Origin: Psychrobacter sp. Cmf 22.2
GTDB taxonomy: Bacteria > Pseudomonadota > Gammaproteobacteria > Pseudomonadales > Moraxellaceae
DNA: 64,000 bases
Direction of reading: 5' to 3'
Assembly: GCF_001921745.1 (NCBI RefSeq)
Contig: NZ_MRYA01000006.1
Span: 62,001 to 126,000, forward strand
Positions 43,788 to 53,410 of this stretch are shown here, one piece after another (position 1 is the first letter of the stretch; the number at the start of each line of letters is the position of its first letter). The notes under the pieces were generated by a model that had not been told where the DNA came from, searched no databases, and saw nothing but the letters and a program-made list of their open reading frames with translations. The translations under genes were made by a program, and so were the position numbers.

Positions 43788-44993
43788 ATGCTAAATTCGC
43801 CTTTTTCACCTTGGCCAAGTTTTACACAAGAAGAAGCTGATGCGGTCAGTAAAGTTTTATTGTCTAATAAGGTAAACTATTGGACAGGGCAGGAATGTCG
43901 TCAATTTGAGCAAGAGTTCGCTGATTGGGCAGATAGTAAGTATGCCATCGCATTAGGCAATGGTACTTTAGCATTGGACGTAGCGTTGCAGGCGCTAGAT
44001 ATTGGCGAAGGTGATGAGGTCATTGTGACGCCACGTACCTTTATTGCCAGTATTTCTAGTGTGGTAAATGCGGGTGCTACTCCTGTGTTTGCTGATGTTG
44101 ATGAGTCTACTGGTAACATTACTCCAGAGACAATTGCTGCCGTTATAACTGATAAAACAAAAGGTATTGTATGTGTGCATTTAGCAGGCTGGCCATGCGA
44201 TATGGATGGCATGATGGCGCTTGCAGATAAGCATAACCTATATGTCATTGAAGACTGTGCGCAAGCACATGGCGCGTATTATAAGGGCCGTAGTGTCGGT
44301 AGTATCGGACATGTTGGCGCATGGAGCTTCTGTCAAGACAAGATCATGACAACTGGCGGCGAAGGCGGTATGGTCACTACAAACGACGAGAATCTATGGC
44401 GTAAGATGTGGGCGTATAAAGATCACGGTAAGAGCTATGCTGCTGTGTATGAAAAAGAGCATCCACCTGGCTATCGTTGGTTGCATGAAAGTTTTGGTAC
44501 TAACTGGCGCATGACTGAGATGCAAGCCGTAATAGGACGTATTCAGCTTGAGAGAATGCCAGATTGGACCGCTAAGCGTACTGCAAATGCTCAAGCAATT
44601 TTACAGGCTTGTACTCAATGGGAAGATAAAGGGTATTTGCATGCACCAAAGTTAGAAGAGACACCAGAGTTTGCAGATTCCAAGCACGCATACTATAAGC
44701 TCTATGTTTATGTGAACGCTGATAACTTACCTGATGACTGGTCACGCGACCGTATTATTGAAGAAATCAATCAATTAGATGTGCCTTGTTTTTCTGGGTC
44801 TGCCTCTGAAGTCTACTTAGAAAAAGCATTCGATGGTACAGGGCTGCGTCCTGAAACCAGACTGCCAGTTGCAAAAGAACTTGGGGAGACAAGTTTGATG
44901 TTCTTAGTACATCCAACGCTTACCGAAGCTGAAATCAAAAAGACGGTTGAAGCAATCAACACGGTATTCAATAAGATAGTTAAATCAATTTGA
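43788..44993 (+). CDS. pglE: DegT/DnrJ/EryC1/StrS aminotransferase (PglE type)
   Basis: Product 401 aa. PLP enzyme: ALGNGTLALDVALQALDIGE (about 55-74), IEDCAQAHGAYYKGRSVGS with the cofactor-contacting Asp, and the Schiff-base Lys in SFCQDKIMTTGGEGGMV (about 184). It adds an amino group to C4 of UDP-4-keto-6-deoxy-GlcNAc made by the PglF-type dehydratase, giving the substrate of PglD. AAGGA lies seven bases before the ATG. Last gene of the locus; its stop lies 28 bp from scpB on the other strand, with no terminator between. Confidence 0.92.
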   Translation: MLNSPFSPWPSFTQEEADAVSKVLLSNKVNYWTGQECRQFEQEFADWADSKYAIALGNGTLALDVALQALDIGEGDEVIVTPRTFIASISSVVNAGATPVFADVDESTGNITPETIAAVITDKTKGIVCVHLAGWPCDMDGMMALADKHNLYVIEDCAQAHGAYYKGRSVGSIGHVGAWSFCQDKIMTTGGEGGMVTTNDENLWRKMWAYKDHGKSYAAVYEKEHPPGYRWLHESFGTNWRMTEMQAVIGRIQLERMPDWTAKRTANAQAILQACTQWEDKGYLHAPKLEETPEFADSKHAYYKLYVYVNADNLPDDWSRDRIIEEINQLDVPCFSGSASEVYLEKAFDGTGLRPETRLPVAKELGETSLMFLVHPTLTEAEIKKTVEAINTVFNKIVKSI

Positions 44994-45021
44994 CCATAAC
45001 AGCTAACGCTCTAATCACAAA

Positions 45022-45567
45022 TCAAGACCTGCCACCAATAGCTGGTATATCTGGCATTGGTGGTAACTCATCTAATTTAGTCAGTCCAAATGCATCTAAG
45101 AATTGCGGTGTCGTATGGAGTAGAGCTGGACGACCCAATGTTTCTTTATAACCATCCTCAATGATCCAGTTTTTATCGAACAGTTGCCGCAGTATGCCGC
45201 TCGATAGCGTCACACCGCGTATATACTCTATGTCGCTGCGAGTTACTGGTTGTTTATAAGCAATGACACTTAGCGTTTCGAGCAGCGCTTGACTCAGGCG
45301 TTCTTGACGTTGCGGAAAGACGCGCTGTATCAACGCACTGTAGCTATCCGCTATTTGTAGGCGATAACCGCTAGCAGTCTCATGTAAGCTGAGGACACCA
45401 GTGTCTAAGCGCAGCTGTAGTAGCTCTAAAGCTTGCGTTAACTCTTTACCAGACAAAGATAAATGCTTCTTGATAGAATTTGCAGTGAGCGGAGCTTCTG
45501 AAGCATGTAGCAGTACTTCTATGTGTTTGCTAATCTCCTCAAGATGCAGGTGCTTAGTATCTGTCAT
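45022..45567 (-). CDS. scpB: Segregation and condensation protein ScpB
   Basis: Product about 181 aa from the ATG at 45567 (GAGA seven bases upstream); an ATG at 45603 inside scpA is possible. Two winged-helix domains: EEISKHIEVLLHASEAPL at the N-terminus and QALLETLSVIAYKQPVTRSD in the second, followed by GRPALLHTTPQFLDAFGL. ScpB dimers bind ScpA to form the kleisin part of the SMC condensin. Follows scpA by 23 bp. Confidence 0.93.
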   Translation of the reverse strand: MTDTKHLHLEEISKHIEVLLHASEAPLTANSIKKHLSLSGKELTQALELLQLRLDTGVLSLHETASGYRLQIADSYSALIQRVFPQRQERLSQALLETLSVIAYKQPVTRSDIEYIRGVTLSSGILRQLFDKNWIIEDGYKETLGRPALLHTTPQFLDAFGLTKLDELPPMPDIPAIGGRS

Positions 45568-45590
45568 TAAACATTCTCTTTTCAAAACTG

Positions 45591-46529
45591 TCAGGCCAGC
45601 CATTGTAACTTTATTGGTTCGATTGGACTGGCAAGCTCGTTATTAATAGTAGCCTCATCTGTCAAATCAGCACTCACCACACCAACCAACTGCCGCTTTA
45701 TCAGCTCTAGTACCGCAACGAAGCTGACTACAATCCCTATCTTACCTTGTGCTTTATCTAATAGCTCATAAAAGGAGTGTGTGCCATCAGCATCAGTGCT
45801 GAGCTGCCGGCTGATACTGGCAATACGATCAGAGAGGGGAACGGCATCAACTTTGATAGAATGCATTTGATAGTCGGGTTGTAGTTGCATTTTAAATAAG
45901 CTATCAATCAATAAGTTTGGAGAGTAGCTGGGCAATTCGGCAGTCATAACATCTTGGTTAGGCATACTCACCATCGCCAAAAACACATCACGTTCAAGAC
46001 GAATAAGCGTATCTAGACGCTCGCTGGCTGCTTTAATTTGCGCATATTCCTCCAGACGCTCAATGAGCTCTGCTTTTGGGTCGCGCTCATCGCTTGGCGT
46101 TTCTGAAGAAGGTAATAATAGCTCGGTTTTAATCGCAATCAGTGTAGATGCCATCAGCAGATAGTCACCCGCCAACTCAAAATGATCGGTATCCAACTCA
46201 CTGATATAAGCCAAATACTGCTCAGTAATGGGCAGAATTGGCATTTGCGTCAAGTCGACATTGTTTTTTTTGACCAGATACAATAAAAAGTCTAATGGCC
46301 CAGCAAACTGTTCTAGCCAAATGGCAAAGGCACCAGGTGGTACGTACAGATCTTCTGGCAAGTGCTGCACTGGTGTCTGATAAATACGTAAAGACATGTC
46401 ATTGACAACTGAGCCGTTATCTTCGCCTTTAGTATAGAAAGGCTCAGTTGTTTGATACGCGTCTACAGAAAAAACAGCCTTTGACAAGACTGCTTGTTTA
46501 TCTTGTGGTTCAGTTTGCACGTTTAGCAT
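45591..46529 (-). CDS. scpA: Segregation and condensation protein ScpA
   Basis: Product 312 aa. Kleisin motif AGPLDFLLYLVKKNNVDLTQ (about 76-95) with MPILPITEQYLAYI, and a C-terminal winged helix. An N-terminal polar extension of about 45 residues precedes the domain. It bridges the SMC heads. Lies 56 bp downstream of trpS in the order trpS-scpA-scpB. Confidence 0.92.
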   Translation of the reverse strand: MLNVQTEPQDKQAVLSKAVFSVDAYQTTEPFYTKGEDNGSVVNDMSLRIYQTPVQHLPEDLYVPPGAFAIWLEQFAGPLDFLLYLVKKNNVDLTQMPILPITEQYLAYISELDTDHFELAGDYLLMASTLIAIKTELLLPSSETPSDERDPKAELIERLEEYAQIKAASERLDTLIRLERDVFLAMVSMPNQDVMTAELPSYSPNLLIDSLFKMQLQPDYQMHSIKVDAVPLSDRIASISRQLSTDADGTHSFYELLDKAQGKIGIVVSFVAVLELIKRQLVGVVSADLTDEATINNELASPIEPIKLQWLA

Positions 46530-46585
46530 CCATCCTGATACGACAAATTATACCAATCAACCGATCGTTTGCATTTAGCGAGCGG

Positions 46586-47671
46586 CTATTTAAGCTTGGC
46601 GAGGGGACGAATACCGATAGCACGGCGAGCTTTATCTAATTGCTTACGACTATGACGACGAGCTTTATTTGCACCCATTTGCAGTATCTCTTCTAATTCC
46701 TTTGGATTAGCCATTAGCTCTTCATAACGCGCACGAAACGGTGCGATCTCGTCATTTATTTTATCAAACAAGACTTGCTTGGCATCACCCCAGCCTATAC
46801 CAGCGGCATATTGTGCGCGCATATCAGCAATTTCTGCAGGCGTTGCAAAGGCTTTATAAATCTCAAAGAGAGCTGAGTCGTCAGGGTCCTTTGGCTCATC
46901 AGGCAATTGGGAGTTGGTCACGATTTTCATGATGGCTTTATGCATCTGTTTTTCAGAACTGACCTGCGGGTTTGTCTCACCAAATAGTGGTATGGTGTTG
47001 CTATAGCTCTTACTCATCTTACGTCCATCGAGCCCTGTCAATAGCGGAATGTCCTCATCAACGACTGCTGATGGCAGGGTGAAAAGAGACTTATAACGAT
47101 GGTTAAAGGTACCGGCAATGTCACGCGCCATTTCTATATGCTGTACTTGATCTCGGCCAACGGGGACATGGGTGGCGTTAAACATCAAAATATCAGCTGC
47201 CATGAGTACAGGATAGCCGAACAGGCCCATGGTAATACCAAAATCTGCATCGACGTCGGCTTTTTCTGTATTAATATCGACCGCAGCCTTATAAGCATGG
47301 GCACGGTTCATCAAACCTTTAGCGCATGAGCAATTTAAAATCCAAGCAAGCTCTGGGATTTCAGGTACATCTGATTGACGATAAAACGTCACGCGTTCAG
47401 GGTCAAGGCCACAAGCAATCCACGTGGCTGCAATTGCTTTGGTCGACTCATGAATAATCGCAGGGTCATAACAGCCGATAATGCCATGATAATCCGCTAA
47501 AAAGAAAAATGCTTCGTGCTCACTGTTTTGAATAGATTCAATCGCTGGACGAATTGCACCAACGTAATTACCCAAGTGTGGAATGCCCGTTGGTTTAATG
47601 CCCGTTAGAATACGTTTGGCTTCGGTTGAGGCATCAGAAGCTTGGTTGTCAGGATTGCTGTTATTGCTCAT
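46586..47671 (-). CDS. trpS: Tryptophanyl-tRNA synthetase
   Basis: Product 361 aa. Class I signature [14 protein letters not shown] (HIGH equivalent, about 27-40), GFPV-type segment [14 protein letters not shown], and [16 protein letters not shown] (about 214-229). It charges tRNA-Trp. GGA six bases before the ATG. First gene of the trpS-scpA-scpB group. Confidence 0.96.
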   Translation of the reverse strand: MSNNSNPDNQASDASTEAKRILTGIKPTGIPHLGNYVGAIRPAIESIQNSEHEAFFFLADYHGIIGCYDPAIIHESTKAIAATWIACGLDPERVTFYRQSDVPEIPELAWILNCSCAKGLMNRAHAYKAAVDINTEKADVDADFGITMGLFGYPVLMAADILMFNATHVPVGRDQVQHIEMARDIAGTFNHRYKSLFTLPSAVVDEDIPLLTGLDGRKMSKSYSNTIPLFGETNPQVSSEKQMHKAIMKIVTNSQLPDEPKDPDDSALFEIYKAFATPAEIADMRAQYAAGIGWGDAKQVLFDKINDEIAPFRARYEELMANPKELEEILQMGANKARRHSRKQLDKARRAIGIRPLAKLK

Positions 47672-47781
47672 GGAAAATCCGTTATATTGTTTGTCAAATT
47701 ATTATAAGCGCATATCATAAGTGCGAAATATTAGCCGCAAAGTATAGCAAATTTTATCAGGCGTTTTTTGATAATCAAAAC

Positions 47782-48870
47782 CTACTTGTAAATATCAGTT
47801 CGACCGTTAGGACCGTGTTTAAATCGGCGATGAAACCACATCCATTGAGTAGGGTCAATACGTATAAGACCTTCCAAAACTTCGTTCACGCGTGTTGCAT
47901 CGGCCACCTCATCATTACTTGGATAGTTACTCAGCTCTGGTGTAATCGTCAAATGATAATGAGGTCGTTTGCCACGAGGCAAATTGTCTGGCGTTTGCCG
48001 ATAAGTATGCAACGCCATAACTGCTGGCGGGTTTTTCTTATTCCCCATTTTAGCCAAGCGCCTAGGTGCCGTAATCGTGGCTGCGGGTACACCAAAAAAT
48101 GGTGCCATTACTCCTTGCTTAAGACCATAATCTTGATCAGGTGAATACCAAATAACATGTCCAGCTTTGATAGAGGAGACTAAGCTACGCATATCACGGC
48201 TAGAAATTTGCTTACCAAAAATACGCGTACGACCGTTATAGATAAACCAATCAAGAAGTGCGTTGTTTTGTGGGCGGTACATACAGTCAGTGGCAAAAAA
48301 CTGTGTACATAACAATCCACCCAAATCTAGCATCGTATAATGTGCGCCTAATAAGATAACAGGGCGCTTCTCATTCTGTGCGTTCACCAAATGCTGTAGT
48401 CCTGAGATAGAAAACGTTTTGGTAAAAACATTTGGCCGGAACCAAGCGCATAAGGTCTCAAATACACCAATACCTTGATTAACAAAAACCTGCCTTGCCA
48501 TCAGTTCACGCTCAGCTTCTGGCTTTTTGGGAAAGGCGAGCTTAAGATTAATCAGCGTATCGCGTCGGCGCGAACCGGCCACTTTATAAATCAAGATACC
48601 GAGCTTACGGCCCAACCAAAACTGCCAACCCAGCGGTAGATAAATCATTGGTAGAAAAACGAATAATAACAGCCAAACTCCCCAAAATTTAGGGTGTAAA
48701 AACTGCCATTGGAAAGGCTTTTTTTCCGCTTGTGCTGTGCTTTTATGCGTTTGCGTAATTGTTGGCATGCCATCAGGAATAGCTGGCGATTTAGCAGACT
48801 GCTGCTTGCTTTGCAGCGGCATGGCAGGCTTTACGGGTTTGCTAGGATCGTATTGTTCGGGCGCTTTCAT
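47782..48870 (-). CDS. lpxL: Lipid A biosynthesis lauroyl-type acyltransferase (LpxL/HtrB family)
   Basis: Product 362 aa. An N-terminal polar extension of about 55 residues, one membrane helix (FWGVWLLLFVFLPMIYLPLG, about 62-81), and the H-x4-D acyltransferase motif LLGAHYTMLDLGG (about 173-185). SPDQDYGLKQGVMAPFFGVP and WMWFHRRFKHGPNG near the C-terminus are LpxL hallmarks. Adds a secondary acyl chain to Kdo2-lipid IVA at the inner membrane. RBS AAAGGA four bases upstream. LpxL versus LpxM specificity is not decided. Confidence 0.92.
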   Translation of the reverse strand: MKAPEQYDPSKPVKPAMPLQSKQQSAKSPAIPDGMPTITQTHKSTAQAEKKPFQWQFLHPKFWGVWLLLFVFLPMIYLPLGWQFWLGRKLGILIYKVAGSRRRDTLINLKLAFPKKPEAERELMARQVFVNQGIGVFETLCAWFRPNVFTKTFSISGLQHLVNAQNEKRPVILLGAHYTMLDLGGLLCTQFFATDCMYRPQNNALLDWFIYNGRTRIFGKQISSRDMRSLVSSIKAGHVIWYSPDQDYGLKQGVMAPFFGVPAATITAPRRLAKMGNKKNPPAVMALHTYRQTPDNLPRGKRPHYHLTITPELSNYPSNDEVADATRVNEVLEGLIRIDPTQWMWFHRRFKHGPNGRTDIYK

Positions 48871-49063
48871 AATGTCCTTTTACAGCACTGTTTATAGCAT
48901 CTATAGTGACGAGGCTAATGATGAAAAGTTACTATCATGATGGGGTAGCGGTAGCTGGTTTGCAAGTTGGTTTTGACTATAAAAGCAAAGTGTCTAGCAG
49001 ACTACAAAGTCAGGCTATTGGGTACAATAGCGTTTAATGTAATTACTATTAAGCATTAGGCAT

Positions 49064-49102
49064 AAAAAAACCTTACAAGCTGTGACCAGCTTATAAGGTT
49101 TT
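49064..49102 (-). terminator. rplM-rpsI terminator
   Basis: A 16-bp stem (AAAACCTTATAAGCTG with CAGCTTGTAAGGTTTT on the minus strand, one G-U wobble) with a four-base loop, then seven T. It lies 84 bases after the rpsI stop. Confidence 0.88.
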
Positions 49103-49185
49103 GCAAATCTAGCGTTTTACTTGATGCTATTGGTATAACTCTGAGAAAAAGACAACCATAACAGTAAAACGATAAACAGCTTTTA

Positions 49186-49572
49186 TTAACGCTTCGAGAA
49201 TTGTGGACGCTTACGTGCTTTACGTAGACCCAATTTCTTACGTTCAACTTGACGTGAATCACGAGTAACAAAACCAGCTGCTTTTAGCGTAGGTTTGTTG
49301 GTGTCATCAAGTTCGATTAATGCACGAGTAATACCGTGACGAATAGCACCTGCTTGACCACTAATACCACCACCTTTCACAGTGATATAAAGATCATAGT
49401 CGTTAGGAGTATCTAATAGCTCTAATGGCTGACGAACGACCATACGTGAAGTTTCACGGCTAAAGTACTCATCAAGTGGCTTGCCGTTAACAACGATGCT
49501 ACCAGTACCTTTTGCTAAAAAGACACGAGCAGTAGACGTCTTGCGGCGACCAGTTCCGTAATTGCGTTCCAT
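49186..49572 (-). CDS. rpsI: 30S ribosomal protein S9
   Basis: Product 128 aa, standard length. [19 protein letters not shown] at the N-terminus, [20 protein letters not shown] in the middle and the C-terminal tail [17 protein letters not shown] that reaches the P-site tRNA. AAGGAG six bases before the ATG. Second gene of the rplM-rpsI operon, 10 bp after rplM. Confidence 0.98.
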   Translation of the reverse strand: MERNYGTGRRKTSTARVFLAKGTGSIVVNGKPLDEYFSRETSRMVVRQPLELLDTPNDYDLYITVKGGGISGQAGAIRHGITRALIELDDTNKPTLKAAGFVTRDSRQVERKKLGLRKARKRPQFSKR

Positions 49573-49582
49573 AAGTGACTCC

Positions 49583-50011
49583 TTAGATGTCTAGTTCTTT
49601 AGGTTGCTGTGCAGTATGTGGATGTTCAGCACCTGCATATAGCTTTAGCTTTTTAATCATCGCATAGCCAAGAGGACCTTTTGGAAGCATACCCTTAACT
49701 GCTTTATGTAGAACATCTTCAGGCTTATGTGCAATCAGCTTTGTGAAGTTGGTTTCTTTAATACCGCCTGGATAACCACTGTGACGATAGTATTTTTTAT
49801 CTTGCGCTTTTTTACCCGTTACCGCGATTTTTTCTGCATTGATGACAACGATAAAGTCACCAGTATCTACGTGCGGAGTATAAGAAGTTTTATGCTTGCC
49901 ACGTAAGCGAGTAGCGATTTGGGTGGCTAAGCGACCAAGGGTTTTGCCGTCAGCATCTACGACATACCAGTCATGGGTCACTTCAGCTGGTTTTGCACTA
50001 AGTGTTTTCAT
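49583..50011 (-). CDS. rplM: 50S ribosomal protein L13
   Basis: Product 142 aa, standard length. Motifs [20 protein letters not shown] (about 16-35) and [20 protein letters not shown] (about 107-126). Binds 23S rRNA early in assembly. AAGG before the ATG; strong promoter and leader hairpin upstream, suggesting autogenous control as known for E. coli L13. Confidence 0.98.
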   Translation of the reverse strand: MKTLSAKPAEVTHDWYVVDADGKTLGRLATQIATRLRGKHKTSYTPHVDTGDFIVVINAEKIAVTGKKAQDKKYYRHSGYPGGIKETNFTKLIAHKPEDVLHKAVKGMLPKGPLGYAMIKKLKLYAGAEHPHTAQQPKELDI

Positions 50012-50036
50012 GATAAAACCTTAAAATTAGAATTCA

Positions 50037-50067
50037 TTGAGAGTTTAGCTGGGAACGGGGCTCTCAA
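50037..50067 (-). promoter_or_regulatory. rplM leader hairpin
   Basis: TTGAGAG and CTCTCAA pair (7 bp) around a 17-base loop, between the promoter and the rplM start. E. coli L13 represses its own mRNA; this hairpin is the natural candidate site, by inference only. Confidence 0.5.
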
Positions 50068-50081
50068 AAAACAGACTGCAT

Positions 50082-50110
50082 ATTATAAGCAGTAGCGCCT
50101 ACGCTTGCAA
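50082..50110 (-). promoter_or_regulatory. rplM-rpsI promoter
   Basis: On the minus strand TTGCAA, a 17-base spacer, then a perfect TATAAT, 71 bases upstream of the rplM ATG. This is the best sigma-70 promoter in the window. Confidence 0.8.
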
Positions 50111-50207
50111 GCTGCATTGGGGTTTATTTTCGCCTTATATACATTAAACTGCAGCGTTAGACCAGTTTTTCAGCGGTTTTTAGCATTCATTAATGCAAGT
50201 TGCATGA

Positions 50208-50891
50208 TTATGACGATTCTAGTCTATAAAGTCCAGCCACAACTTGCCCCACTTTGGTCTGTTTGATAGCTTTAAATCTGCTTAACCCTTGCATTGTAAA
50301 GACTGCGCTTAGGGACTGAGCCAATTCATTTAATTGCTCATTTAAATCTTTATCCGCTTCTAGATAAATAAGCGTCTTTGTCGTGATTAACGACTGCTCA
50401 ATTAAAGTGGTCAAAATGGGTTGCCATAAATCTTTAGCGTAAGGCGGATCAATAAAAACAATGTCGAACGGTTGTTTGAAATTCTTGTTTTGAGATAAGA
50501 CATGCTCAGCATTGCCATGTAGGATTAGATAACTGTCAGTGTCGATATTCAACTGCTGAGAGCTTTTCAGTAGCATTTGGTACTGAGATTGATTGGTTTC
50601 GATAAATGTGCAGTGAGTTGCACCGCGAGATAAGGCTTCAAATCCTAGTACGCCACTGCCTGCACAGCTATCAAGGACACGCGCGCCATGCATATCGGCG
50701 AGTAACCAGTTAAATAGTGTTTCTCGCAAGCGATCTGGCGTCGGCCGTAAGCCATCAGCATCGATAAAATTTATACTACGACGTTTAAATTGTCCACCAA
50801 TAATACGTACTTTGCCCGCAGTGGCTTGTTTTTTATGATTTGTGTCACGCTTTGGGCTGCGCGATGTCGATGTTTTTGTATTTCTTTTCAT
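50208..50891 (-). CDS. rsmD: 16S rRNA (guanine(966)-N(2))-methyltransferase RsmD
   Basis: Product 227 aa. An N-terminal basic stretch, then RPTPDRLRETLFNWL (about 50-64), the SAM motif VLDSCAGSGVLGFEALSRGA (about 76-95) and catalytic FDIVFIDPPYAKDLW (about 146-160, N/D-P-P-Y/F). Methylates G966 of 16S rRNA in 30S particles. Starts 12 bp after mrdA, so it is probably cotranscribed with it. Confidence 0.95.
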   Translation of the reverse strand: MKRNTKTSTSRSPKRDTNHKKQATAGKVRIIGGQFKRRSINFIDADGLRPTPDRLRETLFNWLLADMHGARVLDSCAGSGVLGFEALSRGATHCTFIETNQSQYQMLLKSSQQLNIDTDSYLILHGNAEHVLSQNKNFKQPFDIVFIDPPYAKDLWQPILTTLIEQSLITTKTLIYLEADKDLNEQLNELAQSLSAVFTMQGLSRFKAIKQTKVGQVVAGLYRLESS

Positions 50892-50903
50892 AATTGCTAT
50901 TCT

Positions 50904-52883
50904 TTATTCGGTCGCTGTAGTAGTTGCTGCCTGCGCTTCTGCCTGTTCTTTTAATGCTTGTTCTTGATCGCGAATAGCATCACGTTTAGCTTTGTCCAAT
51001 GCTTTTTGATATTTAATAGCTTTTAGCTCATCGGGAGTTGGTGGCGTAATAGGGTCACTTTTACGCTGTAATACCCAGTAATCAAATAATGCGCGTCCAA
51101 TAGGCGCTGCTACTGCACTACCGCCGCCGCCATTTTCAACCAGTACCGCAAGAGCAATTTGAGGGTCTTCTACGGGCGCAAAACCATTAAACCATGCATG
51201 ATCCCAATGACGTTTATCTAGTGCCGATTTATTGTAGCTTTTACCTTGAGCGATAGATTTGACCTGTGCAGTACCTGTCTTGCCAGCGATACGATAGCGC
51301 GGGGTATAGATACCACGTGCCGTACCAGCTTTGACGGTATCTTCCATCGCATCATGCATACGTGTCCAATCAGAAGGTTTGCCATTAAAGTCAATCTTGC
51401 CATCAGGTTTGCTGATGACATCAATTTCTGCCGCACCTTCACTACTTTTTAGCAGATGCGGCGTAATATGATTGCCTTTACTTGCCATCATGGCAGTCGC
51501 ATTAGCAATCTGTAGCGGCGTGGCCAGAAAATAACCTTGACCAATACTTACTGAGATGGTCTCGCCCGGTAACCAGCCTTTGTCATACGTATCTTCTTTC
51601 CATTTTGGAGAAGGCATGATACCTGATTTCTCATTCGGCAAATCAATACCCGTATCTTTACCAAAACCAAAGCGTACCATCCAGTCATGTAAGCGCTGAA
51701 TTCCCATTTCATACGCCAGCTTATAATAGTAAGTATCCACTGACATCATAATAGACTTTTTAAGATTCACTGAACCATGGCCACCGCGCTTCCAGTCACG
51801 AAAACGATGTGAGTCGCCAGGCAAGCTAAAATAGCCAGGATCATAGATAGTCGTCTCCCAGTTTCTCAAGCCATAATGCAGCGCACCTAACCCTTCAAAT
51901 GGTTTGATAGTCGAGGCTGGTGGATACATACCTTGTAGCGCGCGGTTATATAGCGGCTGATCGATATCTTCTCTTAATGCATCGTAGTCTTTAAAAGAGA
52001 TGCCTGAGATAAAAGGGTTAGGGTCATAACTTGGATTACTCACGAACGCTAACACATCACCATTCTTTGGATCTATCGCTACAATAGCTCCGCGGCGACC
52101 GTCAAGCTGCTGCTGAGCAATCGTTTGTAAACCGTAATCCAAACTTAAAGTGATATCGTTACCAGCGATAGGAGGCTTGGTATCTAATTGGCGTAGAATA
52201 TTGCCATGAACATCCGTTTCCACCGACTGATAACCTGGCTGTCCAAGCAAAATATCTTCGTAATGCTGCTCAATACCAATCTTGCCAATCAAATCAGTAC
52301 CTGCATAACGGTCTTTATCAATACGTTTGGTCTCTTTGTCATTGATACGGCCAACATAACCAATAACGTGGGCAAACAGTTCATCGTAGGGATAAGAGCG
52401 AGTCAATTTGCTTTGGATAGTAACACCCCGAAAAAACGGCTTACGCTCACTAAACTGTGCAACCTGCTTTTCCGTTAAATCAATCTTGATGGTCACAGGA
52501 TCGTTTTTACTTTTACTCAGTCTTGCCAAAATGTCAGTAATATCAGTGTCTGTCAAAGCAAAGATAGGTGCAAGTAAGCTTAAAGTACGTTCTGGATCTT
52601 CTACCTCATCGGGGCTCAGCATGGCAGTAAACACAGGCTGATTGTCAGCAAGTAATACGCCGTTACGATCATAAATATAACCACGGCTGGGCGGTGCAGA
52701 TATGAGCTTGATGCGATTATTGTCAGCCTGAGTTTTGTATTTATCATGAGCGTACACTTGTAGATAACCGTAACGCAGTAATAAAACACTCATACCTAGA
52801 AATATGAATAAACCAAGAATAAGAATACGGCGCATAAAAACGCGGTTGACCTGCTCGGTGTCTGGGATAAGCGATTTATTCAT
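50904..52883 (-). CDS. mrdA: Penicillin-binding protein 2 (elongasome transpeptidase)
   Basis: Product 659 aa. One membrane helix (ILILGLFIFLGMSVLLLRYG, about 20-39), a PBP dimerisation domain (SAPPSRGYIYDRNGVLLAD) and the transpeptidase domain. The active Ser lies in YPPASTIKPF (about 323), the second motif probably in the SVDTYYY segment, and KTGT in RIAGKTGTAQV (about 533). The C-terminus is a Lys/Glu/Ala-rich tail of about 50 residues. PBP2 cross-links peptidoglycan in the rod complex. rodA is not adjacent, which differs from E. coli. Next gene downstream is rsmD. Confidence 0.95.
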   Translation of the reverse strand: MNKSLIPDTEQVNRVFMRRILILGLFIFLGMSVLLLRYGYLQVYAHDKYKTQADNNRIKLISAPPSRGYIYDRNGVLLADNQPVFTAMLSPDEVEDPERTLSLLAPIFALTDTDITDILARLSKSKNDPVTIKIDLTEKQVAQFSERKPFFRGVTIQSKLTRSYPYDELFAHVIGYVGRINDKETKRIDKDRYAGTDLIGKIGIEQHYEDILLGQPGYQSVETDVHGNILRQLDTKPPIAGNDITLSLDYGLQTIAQQQLDGRRGAIVAIDPKNGDVLAFVSNPSYDPNPFISGISFKDYDALREDIDQPLYNRALQGMYPPASTIKPFEGLGALHYGLRNWETTIYDPGYFSLPGDSHRFRDWKRGGHGSVNLKKSIMMSVDTYYYKLAYEMGIQRLHDWMVRFGFGKDTGIDLPNEKSGIMPSPKWKEDTYDKGWLPGETISVSIGQGYFLATPLQIANATAMMASKGNHITPHLLKSSEGAAEIDVISKPDGKIDFNGKPSDWTRMHDAMEDTVKAGTARGIYTPRYRIAGKTGTAQVKSIAQGKSYNKSALDKRHWDHAWFNGFAPVEDPQIALAVLVENGGGGSAVAAPIGRALFDYWVLQRKSDPITPPTPDELKAIKYQKALDKAKRDAIRDQEQALKEQAEAQAATTTATE

Positions 52884-53410
52884 GTAAAGTTAGTACCAAT
52901 GAGCGCAGTGGATAAAGCAAAAATTACTTTGGTAAAGGAATGCTGTGAAAAGGTATTTAAGCAAATGCAGACAATAAAAACAATCATTTCAAGTACATGG
53001 AGTAAATGACCCTATAATATTGAATCATAGATTTAAAAGTGTATTGCTATTATTGCTATGCGACAAATTATAACAGAATGTAATAAATTGCGCTGAACCT
53101 GTCAGCTTATTTGTTAATAGATTCTCATATGCTATTAATAGCACTATTCGTAGACTATTTTAAAGGAGCAGTGTTAGTTAACAAATCTAAGTCAGACGCA
53201 TGATATTGTCATGTATAGTCACAACTTGGCTTAGGTGTATATGTGCTAATGAACGGCAAGTATGCTAAAATCAGGCGATTTATTTTGTAGTGTTTATTTG
53301 TCACTAAGGTGCTGCTTTTATCAGGGTCCATAGTCCCTAAGCGTTTTTTTAAAATACCAACAAACGACAATAGATTAACGAGAATCGTTACGTCAGAGGC
53401 AGGAAGAGTC
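52884..53410. other. Divergent mrdA/DUF445 intergenic region
   Basis: A 527-bp AT-rich region that must hold promoters for both directions. A TATAAT at 53013-53018 has no convincing -35. No RNA gene or repeat is seen. The short minus-strand frame at 53209-53499 is not credible. Confidence 0.55.

Noticed and set aside
47626..48144. Plus-strand 172-aa frame over the lpxL 3' end
   Set aside because: Antisense to conserved lpxL motifs; rich in Cys, His and Ile without pattern.
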